Positions 42,944-51,395 of a stretch of DNA of 64,000 bases are shown here, in pieces; the stretch's first letter is position 1, and the number at the start of each line of letters is the position of its first letter. A program made the position numbers and the translations under genes. The stretch spans positions 80,795 to 144,794 of the forward strand of contig NZ_PNXY01000020.1 of the NCBI RefSeq assembly GCF_002879865.1. The letters run 5' to 3'. Origin of the DNA: Paraburkholderia rhynchosiae. Lineage in GTDB: Bacteria > Pseudomonadota > Gammaproteobacteria > Burkholderiales > Burkholderiaceae. The notes below the pieces were generated by a model. The model did no database searches. It saw nothing but the letters and a program-made list of their open reading frames with translations, and was not told where the DNA came from.

Positions 42944-44197
42944 ATGCTTTCCCGTGAAGATAATGACGTTTTGACCCAGGTTGGCAAAGGCACCCCGAAC
43001 GGCGACATGATCCGTCAGTTCTGGATTCCGGCGATGCTTGCGTCGGAAATCAAGGAGCCGGGCGGCAAGCCCGTCCGCGTGCGCTTGCTCGGTGAGGACC
43101 TCGTTGCGTTCCGCGACAGCGACGGCAAGGTCGGTCTGCTGGAAGAAAACTGCCCGCACCGTCGCGCATCGCTCGCTCTCGGCGACAATTCGGATGGTGG
43201 CCTGCGATGCCTCTACCACGGCTGGAAGTTCGCCGTCGATGGTCAGTGCCTGGATACGCCGACCGAACCGGAAGATTCGAAGCTGTGTTCCCGTATCAAG
43301 GCGGTGGCTTACCCGGTGCAAGAAGTTGCGGGCGTGATCTGGACATACATGGGCGACCCGGCGAAGGTTCCGCAATTCCCCGAATTCGACTTCCTGTCGT
43401 ACCCGGCAGAAAAGGTCGCAGCGTTCAAGGTGCTCGAAGACTGCAACTACGCTCAGGCCGTTGAAGGCACGATCGACTCGGCACACGCAGGGGTTCTGCA
43501 CCGCGAACTCCCGTGGTCGGAGCCGGCGAAGTACGAACACGAGCGCGATCTCCGTCCGAAAATCGAAGTCGAATACACGCTGTACGGTCTGCGCTACGCC
43601 GGCGTCCGTAACTTTTGCGAAGAAGGCAAGCTGCACGCCCGCGTCACGGAGGTGATCCTGCCGTTCTTCACGCTGATCCCGCCCGATGGATTTGGCGTTC
43701 GCAAGAACCGTCGCATGGCCAACGCGTTCGTTCCGCGAGACGACCAGTCGACCTGGCATATCCAGTGGTTCTTCGACGAGACGCAACCGGTGGATATCGA
43801 ATATCGCATTCAGGAAGGCGGTCACTGGCTCGATGAAAACTTCCGGAAGGAACTGAACATCGACAACTGGTACAAGCAGGACCGTGAAGCGATGAAGACG
43901 TCGTCGATGTCAGGCATCAAGGGCATCCTGACACAAGACCACGCAGTCAGCGAAACTCAAGGGCGCATCCTCGACCGCACCAAGGAACACCTCGGCACGT
44001 CGGACGTCGCAGTCGTCGCATGGCGCCGTCAGATGATCCGCTCGGCGCGTGCATACGCCGAAAGCGGCGAACTGCCGAGCGTGCTGACGAATACGATTCC
44101 CTGGAATCAGATTCACGCGTCGACGGTGATCTTCCCGAACGACCGCACGTGGAAAGAAGAAGTGCCGCTCAACCCGGGCGTCGCTCTCAAGGCCTGA
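42944..44197 (+). CDS. Rieske aromatic oxygenase, phthalate 4,5-dioxygenase (Pht3)-like
   Basis: 417 residues. The Rieske cluster is held by C70-P-H72 and C89-x2-H92 (C-L-Y-H-G-W-K). The mononuclear iron site uses D178, H181 and H186 in I-D-S-A-H-A-G-V-L-H. The start M-L-S-R-E-D-N-D and overall length match single-component phthalate 4,5-dioxygenase-type oxygenases, which need a reductase of the kind encoded at 38937. It would add O2 to an aromatic ring or remove a methyl or carboxyl group; the exact substrate is open. CAGGAG precedes the ATG. An amidohydrolase follows after 7 bases. Confidence 0.92.
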   Translation: MLSREDNDVLTQVGKGTPNGDMIRQFWIPAMLASEIKEPGGKPVRVRLLGEDLVAFRDSDGKVGLLEENCPHRRASLALGDNSDGGLRCLYHGWKFAVDGQCLDTPTEPEDSKLCSRIKAVAYPVQEVAGVIWTYMGDPAKVPQFPEFDFLSYPAEKVAAFKVLEDCNYAQAVEGTIDSAHAGVLHRELPWSEPAKYEHERDLRPKIEVEYTLYGLRYAGVRNFCEEGKLHARVTEVILPFFTLIPPDGFGVRKNRRMANAFVPRDDQSTWHIQWFFDETQPVDIEYRIQEGGHWLDENFRKELNIDNWYKQDREAMKTSSMSGIKGILTQDHAVSETQGRILDRTKEHLGTSDVAVVAWRRQMIRSARAYAESGELPSVLTNTIPWNQIHASTVIFPNDRTWKEEVPLNPGVALKA

Positions 44198-44204
44198 GAT
44201 TCAC

Positions 44205-44999
44205 ATGATCGTTGATAGCCACGCTCACATATCGCCTCATTGGTATGAGCCCGTTGAGACGCTGGTCGATCAGATGAACGGGCACGGTGTTGACGGTGCG
44301 GTGCTTACGCAGATGATCGGACAGACGGATAACCGATATCAGCAGGATTGCGTTAAGCGATTTCCCGGCCGTCTGTGGAGCGTGGCCTGGGTCGATGTCG
44401 AGGCTCCGGACGTCGCGATGACGATCGAGAATCTGTCACGCGAAGGCGTTTCAGGTATCCGGTTGCGGCCGTCGGCGTCTCTTGCCAATGGTCGTCTTCC
44501 CGAGGCGTGGCGTGCGGTCCAGGCAACTGGACTGCCCGTCAGTTGCGTGGGGTCCGCCGAGACGTTCAATGCGCCGGGATTCGCCGAGCTGATCGCCAGG
44601 TTGACAGGAACGACGATCGTTCTCGAGCACCTGGGCGGTACCAGCACGCCTGTCACGTCCGATGAGCAGATGGCACTTCGTCGCGACGTCTTCAAGCTCG
44701 CGGCATTTCCGAATGTCATGCTAAAGGTGCCGGGGCTCGGTGAATTGATGCCCCGTAACCCCAAAACATGGCACTCGGGCCGCCCCTTCGGTGACTCCAC
44801 ATCACCGCTTCTTCACGAGGCCGTCACCGCTTTTGGTGCCGATCGGCTGATGTGGGGCTCTGACTTCCCAGTAGTCAGTTCCCGGGAGGGTTACGGGAAC
44901 GCTCTGAAGCTCGCACGCATCGCGCTCAACGGCTTGCCGAATCACGATCTCGACGCGATCTTTGGTGGTAACGCCAAACGCGTATTTGCGAAGACCTGA
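44205..44999 (+). CDS. Amidohydrolase family 2 protein
   Basis: 264 residues, small for the family. Metal ligands H6 and H8 (D-S-H-A-H), a central I-V-L-E-H-L-G-G and the C-terminal catalytic M-W-G-S-D-F-P (about residue 223) are all present. Related enzymes include 2-pyrone-4,6-dicarboxylate lactonase (LigI) and aromatic decarboxylases. In this operon it could open a lactone or decarboxylate a ring acid. A second, diverged amidohydrolase lies at 46173 with the MDR dehydrogenase between them. Confidence 0.86.
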   Translation: MIVDSHAHISPHWYEPVETLVDQMNGHGVDGAVLTQMIGQTDNRYQQDCVKRFPGRLWSVAWVDVEAPDVAMTIENLSREGVSGIRLRPSASLANGRLPEAWRAVQATGLPVSCVGSAETFNAPGFAELIARLTGTTIVLEHLGGTSTPVTSDEQMALRRDVFKLAAFPNVMLKVPGLGELMPRNPKTWHSGRPFGDSTSPLLHEAVTAFGADRLMWGSDFPVVSSREGYGNALKLARIALNGLPNHDLDAIFGGNAKRVFAKT

Positions 45000-45024
45000 G
45001 ATCGAAAACCAGCAGGAGACAAAC

Positions 45025-46128
45025 ATGACGAAAAAGGTACTCGCCGCAGTCAAGACAGATGTCGAAACGACGCAGCTGCGCGAATTCGACTATCCGGCCG
45101 TGAAGCCGGAAACCGGCATTTTGCGCATCGAAGCCAGCGGCGTCGGTGGCAGTGATCCGGAGTTGTATCGTAAGGCCGGACACGTTCCTGTGATCATGGG
45201 TCACGAGAATGTCGGCACCATCGAAGAGATCGGCGAAATCGCTAGGAGGAGGTGGGGCGTCAAGGTCGGCGATCGTGTTGCTCTCCACGAATATCTGCCG
45301 TGCTGGAACTGCGAATGGTGCATGAAGGGCGACTTCCGTCTTTGCATGGAAGTCGATTTCTTCAACGTGAAAGATCGCCTGAACACTGACCGTTTCGGGA
45401 TGTCCACTGCCAACAAGCCACCGCACCTGTGGGGCGGTTACGCGCAGTACATGCATCTGCCGCTCAACACAGTGATGCACAGGATTCCTCAAGACATGCC
45501 GGCCACGCATGCCACACTGGCCGTGCCATTCGGCAACGGTGTGCAGTGGGCGTGCCTCGACGGTGGCGCAGGCCCCGGTAAGGTCGTGCTCGTATTTGGC
45601 CCCGGCCAGCAAGGCTTAGGTTGCGTATTGGCAGCAAAGGCGGCTGGCTCCTACACCGTCATCCTCGCGGGAATGACACGCGATCGTAGCCGTCTCGATC
45701 TGTCGCTCAGTCTGGGCGCCGACTACGCGATCGACGTCGAGCGGCAAGATCTTCAAGCGGAAGTGATGGGCATCACGAAGGGCCGCGGCATTGACGTCGT
45801 TGTCGACACGACCGGCGACCCCAGAGGCGATGTCGTCAGGCAGTCGATCGCGTTGGCAGCGAAGGGCGCCTGTCTGAGCCTGAACGGTTTGGAACGGCAT
45901 GTTCCCATCGGAGAAATCAAGAAGCGCTATCTGACGGTTCGTGCGCCGCGGGGCCGCAGCTACGCCGCTGTCGAACTGGCACTGCGCTACATCGGCTCGG
46001 GCCGCTATCCCATCGACGAAGTGTGCTCGCATACGTTCGGTCTGGCCCAAACGCACGAAGCAATTCTGGCGACGGCGGGGCGCGGTGTCGAAGGTGCCAT
46101 TCACGTTTGCGTGGATCCCTGGAAGTAA
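45025..46128 (+). CDS. MDR zinc-type dehydrogenase lacking the catalytic cysteine
   Basis: 367 residues from ATG 45025 (CAGGAG upstream). It is a medium-chain dehydrogenase with a structural zinc site C93-x2-C96-x2-C99-x7-C107 and the G-H60-E61 motif. At the first catalytic zinc position, however, it reads G-V-G41-G-S-D instead of the usual G-x-C-G-S-D. The codon is GGT, one base from TGT. The NAD(P) fold reads F-G-P-G-Q-Q-G-L-G (about 192). Either the family uses another ligand, or zinc is bound differently and the reaction is a reduction like that of zinc-free MDRs. It probably acts on an alcohol or cis-diol intermediate. Confidence 0.87.
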   Translation: MTKKVLAAVKTDVETTQLREFDYPAVKPETGILRIEASGVGGSDPELYRKAGHVPVIMGHENVGTIEEIGEIARRRWGVKVGDRVALHEYLPCWNCEWCMKGDFRLCMEVDFFNVKDRLNTDRFGMSTANKPPHLWGGYAQYMHLPLNTVMHRIPQDMPATHATLAVPFGNGVQWACLDGGAGPGKVVLVFGPGQQGLGCVLAAKAAGSYTVILAGMTRDRSRLDLSLSLGADYAIDVERQDLQAEVMGITKGRGIDVVVDTTGDPRGDVVRQSIALAAKGACLSLNGLERHVPIGEIKKRYLTVRAPRGRSYAAVELALRYIGSGRYPIDEVCSHTFGLAQTHEAILATAGRGVEGAIHVCVDPWK

Positions 46129-46172
46129 GCCGAGCGCTTACTGAACCCGAACTTCATTGATTAAGGAATGTC

Positions 46173-47021
46173 ATGATCGACAGTCACGCTCACCTGATTT
46201 CGACCAACCGCGAAAAGTACCCACCGTCGCCGTTGAGCGGCAACCTTGAAGACAATGCTTTTGACAACCCGGTTACGGCAGAGCGTCTGATCGAGTTGCT
46301 CGATGCGAACGGCGTCGAACGCGCATTGGCCGTCCAGCGCGCTCACCTCTATGGCTTCCACAACGACTATGTTGTCGACTCGGCACAGCAGTATCCGGAC
46401 CGCCTGCGTTCGCTGTGCATGATCGACGCGCTGGCCAACGACGTCGAAGCGACGGTGCGTTACTGGGTTGGCGAACGGGGTTCGGTGGGAATTCGTTTGA
46501 CGGAGCCGCGGAAGGGCGCGGACTGCAGCTGGTTTGCATCGAAGGAGGCCAATCGTGCATGGTCCGCTGTGTCGGATCTCGGTGGTTCGGTGCGTCTGCA
46601 CTTCTACCGCTGGAACCGTGTCGCAGCACTCGAAGCACTGCAAGAGGTCGTCAAGGAATTCCCCGATACGCCGGTCATTCTCGACCACTTCTCGAACATC
46701 GTCGGCGAGTCCGGCGCGCCGGATTACGGCGTGGACGAATCGTTGTTGAAGTTCGTCGATTCGCCGAATGTCTACCTGCTGTATTCGATGATCAACCTCG
46801 GCAAACTGAGAGGACTGGATCTGCCTTCGGCGCCCGTCGTTGAGCGCGTGGTTCGCGCTTTCGGTGGGGACCGTGTGATGTGGGGTTCCGACATCGCGCA
46901 GTCGAAGGGCGAGTACCGGGACATGGTCCAGTTGGCAAAGGACTCAGTGTCGTCGCTGTCGGAAGCAGATCAGCAGAACGTGCTTCACACGACAGCTGAG
47001 CGCGTGTACTTCGGCCAATAG
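46173..47021 (+). CDS. Amidohydrolase family 2 protein
   Basis: 282 residues. N-terminal metal ligands are H5 and H7 (D-S-H-A-H). V-I-L-D-H-F-S is near residue 170 and the catalytic aspartate is in V-M-W-G-S-D-I (about 235). It is closer in length to LigI-type lactonases (about 290) than the amidohydrolase at 44205 is, but the substrate is not readable. It is the last gene before a strong terminator, so the first plus-strand operon is propeller to here. Confidence 0.86.
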   Translation: MIDSHAHLISTNREKYPPSPLSGNLEDNAFDNPVTAERLIELLDANGVERALAVQRAHLYGFHNDYVVDSAQQYPDRLRSLCMIDALANDVEATVRYWVGERGSVGIRLTEPRKGADCSWFASKEANRAWSAVSDLGGSVRLHFYRWNRVAALEALQEVVKEFPDTPVILDHFSNIVGESGAPDYGVDESLLKFVDSPNVYLLYSMINLGKLRGLDLPSAPVVERVVRAFGGDRVMWGSDIAQSKGEYRDMVQLAKDSVSSLSEADQQNVLHTTAERVYFGQ

Positions 47022-47034
47022 CAGGTAAGCCAAG

Positions 47035-47067
47035 AACGGCGTTCTGCGCAAACGGGACGCCGTTTTT
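47035..47067 (+). terminator. Rho-independent terminator
   Basis: AACGGCGT (47035-47042) pairs with ACGCCGTT (47057-47064), followed directly by a T run, 14 bases after the amidohydrolase stop. A clean end to the 40174-47021 operon. Confidence 0.85.
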
Positions 47068-47122
47068 GCTCATTTAAGGGTATCTCCGAGTCTTGTCGTG
47101 ACATGTATCAGGATAAGATGAA

Positions 47123-47141
47123 GAATACTTAATTGAATACT
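47123..47141. promoter_or_regulatory. Direct repeat GAATACT before the VanA-type gene
   Basis: GAATACT occurs twice with a 12-base period, in an AT-rich stretch about 125 bases before the Rieske gene at 47265. The second copy is part of AATTGAATAC (47131-47140), which also occurs at 57583-57592 in another island promoter. It could be a shared regulator site. Confidence 0.4.
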
Positions 47142-47264
47142 ATCTCAGTGGGTCAGTCGGGTTCCTTTGGCAAGGAGGTTGATGCGCAAAATAGTCGGTC
47201 GGTCTGCTGTGTCGTACCGTGCGCCCGATTTATCCGTTCGTGGTTCTCTCTAAGGAGACTGGAA

Positions 47265-48332
47265 GTGAAGTTCCTTCGGAATTGCTGGTATATGGCTGGA
47301 TGGTCGAGCGAGTTCTCGGCTACTGATATCGTCCCCTTCACGATCATGGACGAGCCGCTGGCGATCTATCGTAAAGAAGACGGCACGCTGGCCGCTCTCG
47401 AAGATCTGTGCCCGCACCGTCTGGCTCCGCTGACGGTTGGCCGCAAGGAAGGCGACGAACTGCGCTGCATGTACCACGGCCTGAAGTTTGCAGCGGATGG
47501 TCGCTGCACGGAAATCCCGGGTCAGGAGCGCATCTCGTCGAAGGTCTGCGTGCGTAGCTACCCGATCGAAGAAAAACACGGCGCCGCATGGGTCTGGATG
47601 GGCGACGCGGAAAAAGCCGACGTCTCGCTGATCCCGCCAATCTCGGGTCCCGACAGCACCGAATTCGCGATGGTCTGTGCGAAGTTTGTGATGAAGGGCA
47701 ACGCTGAACTCGTGGCCGACAACCTGCTCGACCTGTCTCACGCACCGTTCATTCACGAGTCGACTTTCGGCGCCTCGAATATGAAGAGCCTGAAGTTGAT
47801 GAAGGAAGGCGAGACGAAGCGTGGTACGGCAGTTCTCGAACGCGGTGTTCGCGCAGATCGTTGGCACGCGGGACGCCAGTCGAACCCGTACTTCGGCGAA
47901 GTGCCGTCCGACGATCGCGTGATCAGTACCTTCCTGGTGCCGGGCGTTTTTATCCTGACGATTCACTCATACGCTCCGGGCGTGCAGGATCGCCTCGTTG
48001 ACGGTGAGCCCGCAGAAGAGCCGATCTTCCGCCGCTGCACGTGCCAGATGATTACGCCGATCAACGACACGGAATCAATGTTCTTTTATAACTTCGGTCC
48101 CGGTGTCGAACGCTCTGATCTGAAGGAACACGCATTCGCGATCGCCGACGCTGCATTTGCCGAAGACAAGGCGATCATCGAAGCACAGCAGGCGACGATC
48201 AAGAAGGTGCCAGGCCGCAAGATGATCATGCTGGCAATGGATCAGCCGGTGCTGCGTTACAACGAAATCTACGACGGCCTTCGCACGAAGGAAGCGGCCG
48301 AGGCAGCGCAAGCACCCGCTGCCGCAGTTTAA
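47265..48332 (+). CDS. Rieske oxygenase, vanillate demethylase (VanA)-like
   Basis: 355 residues from GTG 47265, chosen because AAGGAG lies about seven bases upstream; the open frame extends further back without a site. Rieske ligands are C49-P-H51 and C68-x2-H71 (C-M-Y-H-G). The iron triad uses D156, H159 and H164 (L-D-L-S-H-A-P-F-I-H), giving the H-x4-H spacing of the VanA, dicamba and toluenesulfonate group. Members demethylate or hydroxylate aromatic acids with a VanB-like reductase; the one at 38937 is available. First gene of the second plus-strand operon. Confidence 0.92.
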   Translation: MKFLRNCWYMAGWSSEFSATDIVPFTIMDEPLAIYRKEDGTLAALEDLCPHRLAPLTVGRKEGDELRCMYHGLKFAADGRCTEIPGQERISSKVCVRSYPIEEKHGAAWVWMGDAEKADVSLIPPISGPDSTEFAMVCAKFVMKGNAELVADNLLDLSHAPFIHESTFGASNMKSLKLMKEGETKRGTAVLERGVRADRWHAGRQSNPYFGEVPSDDRVISTFLVPGVFILTIHSYAPGVQDRLVDGEPAEEPIFRRCTCQMITPINDTESMFFYNFGPGVERSDLKEHAFAIADAAFAEDKAIIEAQQATIKKVPGRKMIMLAMDQPVLRYNEIYDGLRTKEAAEAAQAPAAAV

Positions 48333-48367
48333 GCAGGTCAATAAGCGCTGGTACGTTAAAGAGAACG

Positions 48368-49939
48368 ATGAACAACGAAGAGATGGAAGTGAACTGGACC
48401 GAACCTCAATGGAATGAGCAAGCCGATATGGTTGTTGTCGGCTATGGCGGCGCTGGTGCGACATTTGCGTTTGCGGCCGCTGAGCAGGGCGCTGATGTGC
48501 TCATCCTCGAAAAGGGTAAGCAGGGCGGTGGCAACTCGGTCTGTGTGGCTGGCGGTTTGATCATGACATCGGTCGACGAAGAAGAGTCATTCAACTATCT
48601 GAATTGGCTATGCGCCGGTCAGACCGAGGAGGGCGTTCTTCGTCATTTCGTTTCCAGTCTCAAAGACATACCGGCGTTTCAGCACAAACTGGAATTGCCG
48701 CTCAAAGACAATCCGCAGCCGTTCTCGGCACCCGGTTTCTTCCCAGAGTTCGCAGGTGCTCCCGGCAGCGAAAGCATCAAGGGCATGAGCGTCGTGGCCG
48801 CACCGGGCGGTGCTGGCCTCTATAACGCGATTTCGGCGCAGGCGGAAAAGGCCGGGGCGCGGATCAAGTACAGCACGCGGGCCACGCGACTGGTTCAGCA
48901 TCCGGTAAGTCGCGCCATTCTCGGCGTCAAGGCAGAACGCGAGGACGGGACGACAATCGCGATCCGCGCTCGCAAGGCCGTGGTATTAGCCAGTGGTGGT
49001 TTCGAAGCAAACGAAGCCATGTGCAGGCAGTTTCTCACCGCATGCCCAACCTATTTTCTCGGCAGCCCGAATCTGACTGGCGACGGCATTCGCATGGCGC
49101 AGGAAGTCGGCGCGCAACTGTGGCACATGAACGCCGTGGCGGGTCCGCTCAACATGGGGATCAAGTCGAAGGAAGGCTACGTGTACGTCACATATGACCT
49201 CAACAAGATTGCTGGTTTCGGTTACAAGTCGGGTGCGTTCAAGGACGGCGGCAGTCTGCTGTGGGTGAACCGGCAAGGAAAGCGTTTCCACAACGAGACG
49301 GTCGATACTTCGGTTGTTCAGCACGGGTTGGCCAATCGCGACACGTGGTTGGCGACGACAGCTGGAATCCCGGAGTTCACCAACGTTCCGGCTTTTCACA
49401 TCTTCGATGAAAAGGTTCGTGCGGGTGGTGCGGCGATGACAACGCTGAATTCGCGTGTGCCGCCGTGGAGTCAGGATAACCTCCGCGAACTTGAGGAAGG
49501 GCTGATCATCAAGGCCGATACGTTCGAGGAATTGGCGTTGAAATGCCAGTGGCCGGAAATACAGGGCGTCTGCAAGGCAGGCCACCTCGATCCGCAAGCC
49601 CTCGTCCAAACGGTCAAGCGTTACAACGAGCAATGCCGTCAAGGTGTAGATCCGGATTTTGGACGCGAAACGTTCCTGGTGCCGCTCGACGATACCGGGC
49701 CGTACTACGCAATAGGTCCGATGTTCCCGACGTACTTGAATACTCACGGCGGGCCGAAGCACGATGCGGGACAACGTGTTCTGGACCATGAAGACAAGCC
49801 GATTCCGGGTCTTTATGCAGTCGGAGAGTGCGGATCTTTATGGGGGCCGTATTACAACTCGATGGGCGATATCGCTGAACTTATCGTATCGGGCATAACT
49901 GCGGCGAAAACCGCACTGACCGACAGAGAGAGTCAGTAA
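48368..49939 (+). CDS. FAD-dependent dehydrogenase (fumarate reductase/KstD-like)
   Basis: 523 residues. The FAD-binding fold is V-V-V-G-Y-G-G-A-G-A (about residues 22-31) with L-I-L-E-K-G closing it, and a C-terminal FAD segment G-L-Y-A-V-G-E-C-G near 490. This is the FAD_binding_2 group that includes fumarate reductases and 3-ketosteroid delta-1-dehydrogenase. No signal peptide or heme motif. In a catabolic operon it likely removes or adds hydrogen at a ring or unsaturated acid. Ribosome site is weak (AAAGAG). It is the most plausible electron source for the membrane proteins further down the operon. Confidence 0.86.
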   Translation: MNNEEMEVNWTEPQWNEQADMVVVGYGGAGATFAFAAAEQGADVLILEKGKQGGGNSVCVAGGLIMTSVDEEESFNYLNWLCAGQTEEGVLRHFVSSLKDIPAFQHKLELPLKDNPQPFSAPGFFPEFAGAPGSESIKGMSVVAAPGGAGLYNAISAQAEKAGARIKYSTRATRLVQHPVSRAILGVKAEREDGTTIAIRARKAVVLASGGFEANEAMCRQFLTACPTYFLGSPNLTGDGIRMAQEVGAQLWHMNAVAGPLNMGIKSKEGYVYVTYDLNKIAGFGYKSGAFKDGGSLLWVNRQGKRFHNETVDTSVVQHGLANRDTWLATTAGIPEFTNVPAFHIFDEKVRAGGAAMTTLNSRVPPWSQDNLRELEEGLIIKADTFEELALKCQWPEIQGVCKAGHLDPQALVQTVKRYNEQCRQGVDPDFGRETFLVPLDDTGPYYAIGPMFPTYLNTHGGPKHDAGQRVLDHEDKPIPGLYAVGECGSLWGPYYNSMGDIAELIVSGITAAKTALTDRESQ

Positions 49940-49984
49940 AAGCCGCTAGGCAGTTGTACGGACAATCGATAAGGAGACAGCGTA

Positions 49985-51328
49985 GTGAGTGAGATCACAG
50001 ACATGCGATCGGCGTCGGTACCGACCGAGGTCGCTTCGGATTCGAAGACGTTCAAGGGGGCATGGTGGATGCTGGTCGTTTTGACGGCAACCTACGTCAT
50101 TTCGTTTATCGACCGGGGTGCGCTTTCACTCGTGGTCGGGCCGATCAAGCAGGACCTTGGGATATCCGATCTTGAAGTCAGCTGGCTGCTCGGCCTCTCG
50201 TTCATGCTGCTGTATAGCGTGCTGGGTATTCCTATGGGGGCACTGGTCGATAAGTATCAGCGCAAACGTATACTCGGTGGCGCAATCCTGGCATGGTCCG
50301 CGGTCCAGATTGTCTGCGGCCTGAGCACGACATACCTCCAGCTTTTCCTTACGCGTGTCGGTCTCGGTGTCGGCGAATCTGCACTGTCGCCAGGGGCCGC
50401 CTCGATGATTCGTGACGCGTTTCCGCCGCACCGCCGCAGTCTTGCATTCGGTATCTACAATATCGGGCCGCTTCTCGGCACCGGGCTCGCGCTCGGTCTC
50501 GGCGGCTTTCTGTTGAAGGTAGCGTCGGCGGGCGCGTTCGCTGGCCTGCCGCTGGTAGGGAGTCTGAAGCCGTGGCACTTCGTGTTGCTGGTGCCTGGCC
50601 TGATCGGCATTCTGTTCGCCGTTCTGCTGTGGCTGGTCCGCGAGCCACCACGTCGTGACGTCAAGGCCAATACAGATGTGACGTACAAAGAGGCACTGAG
50701 CTTCGCGTGGACGAACAGGGCGGTCTATGTTCAGCTTTGGCTGGCGATTTGTCTGTACGGCATTGCGGTTGGCTCTCAGATGGCTTGGCTGCCGGAAATC
50801 ATCTTCCGGACGCTGCATGTCGCTCGTCCGGAGATCGGTAAGTCACTCGGTGGGATTGCACTCCTTGCATCGCCGCTCGGGCTTCTGATCCTGGGCAGCA
50901 TTGCTGACTGGCTACGCAAGCGCGGCATGATCGATGCACCGGTGCGCGTGGCGGCCATCACGACGTCAATTGCTGCAATTGTCACCGCATGTTTTCCGCT
51001 GATCCATACCGTGGGCGTCGGTTTGATCGCGTACTTCGTGCAGACCTTCATGTTCGCCATGTTCGCGGTAGCTGGTGGCGCGACGATGGCCAATTTCACG
51101 CCCGGCAACATGATGGGCAAACTGACGGCGATCTATTACCTGATCACCAATCTCGTCGGTTTTGCACTCGGGCCTACGGTTGTGGCACTCGTGGCTAGAC
51201 TGTTCTTCTCGGGTCCGAATGCCTTGGGCGCCTCTTTCGTCGTGTGCTATGTGATCTCGGTTGCGCTGGCAGTCATTCTGCTGATTCGCGTGTGTGGCGC
51301 GCTGCGCCGGGCTGCGGGCAATAGCTGA
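49985..51328 (+). CDS. MFS transporter (aromatic acid/sugar-acid type)
   Basis: 447 residues with 12 predicted helices. The family loop between helices 2 and 3 reads G-A-L-V-D-K-Y-Q-R-K-R. A central cytoplasmic loop (about 215-235) separates the two halves. GTG start at 49985 with AAGGAGA upstream. Such carriers import organic anions with protons. It lies between the FAD dehydrogenase and the cycloisomerase-like gene, so it probably imports the pathway substrate. Confidence 0.87.
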   Translation: MSEITDMRSASVPTEVASDSKTFKGAWWMLVVLTATYVISFIDRGALSLVVGPIKQDLGISDLEVSWLLGLSFMLLYSVLGIPMGALVDKYQRKRILGGAILAWSAVQIVCGLSTTYLQLFLTRVGLGVGESALSPGAASMIRDAFPPHRRSLAFGIYNIGPLLGTGLALGLGGFLLKVASAGAFAGLPLVGSLKPWHFVLLVPGLIGILFAVLLWLVREPPRRDVKANTDVTYKEALSFAWTNRAVYVQLWLAICLYGIAVGSQMAWLPEIIFRTLHVARPEIGKSLGGIALLASPLGLLILGSIADWLRKRGMIDAPVRVAAITTSIAAIVTACFPLIHTVGVGLIAYFVQTFMFAMFAVAGGATMANFTPGNMMGKLTAIYYLITNLVGFALGPTVVALVARLFFSGPNALGASFVVCYVISVALAVILLIRVCGALRRAAGNS

Positions 51329-51395
51329 TGCATTTCTGTCGCCAGGGCGTCTTTAAGCGCGCCCCCCTTCTCCAAAATTCAACAGGTCAAGTCAA

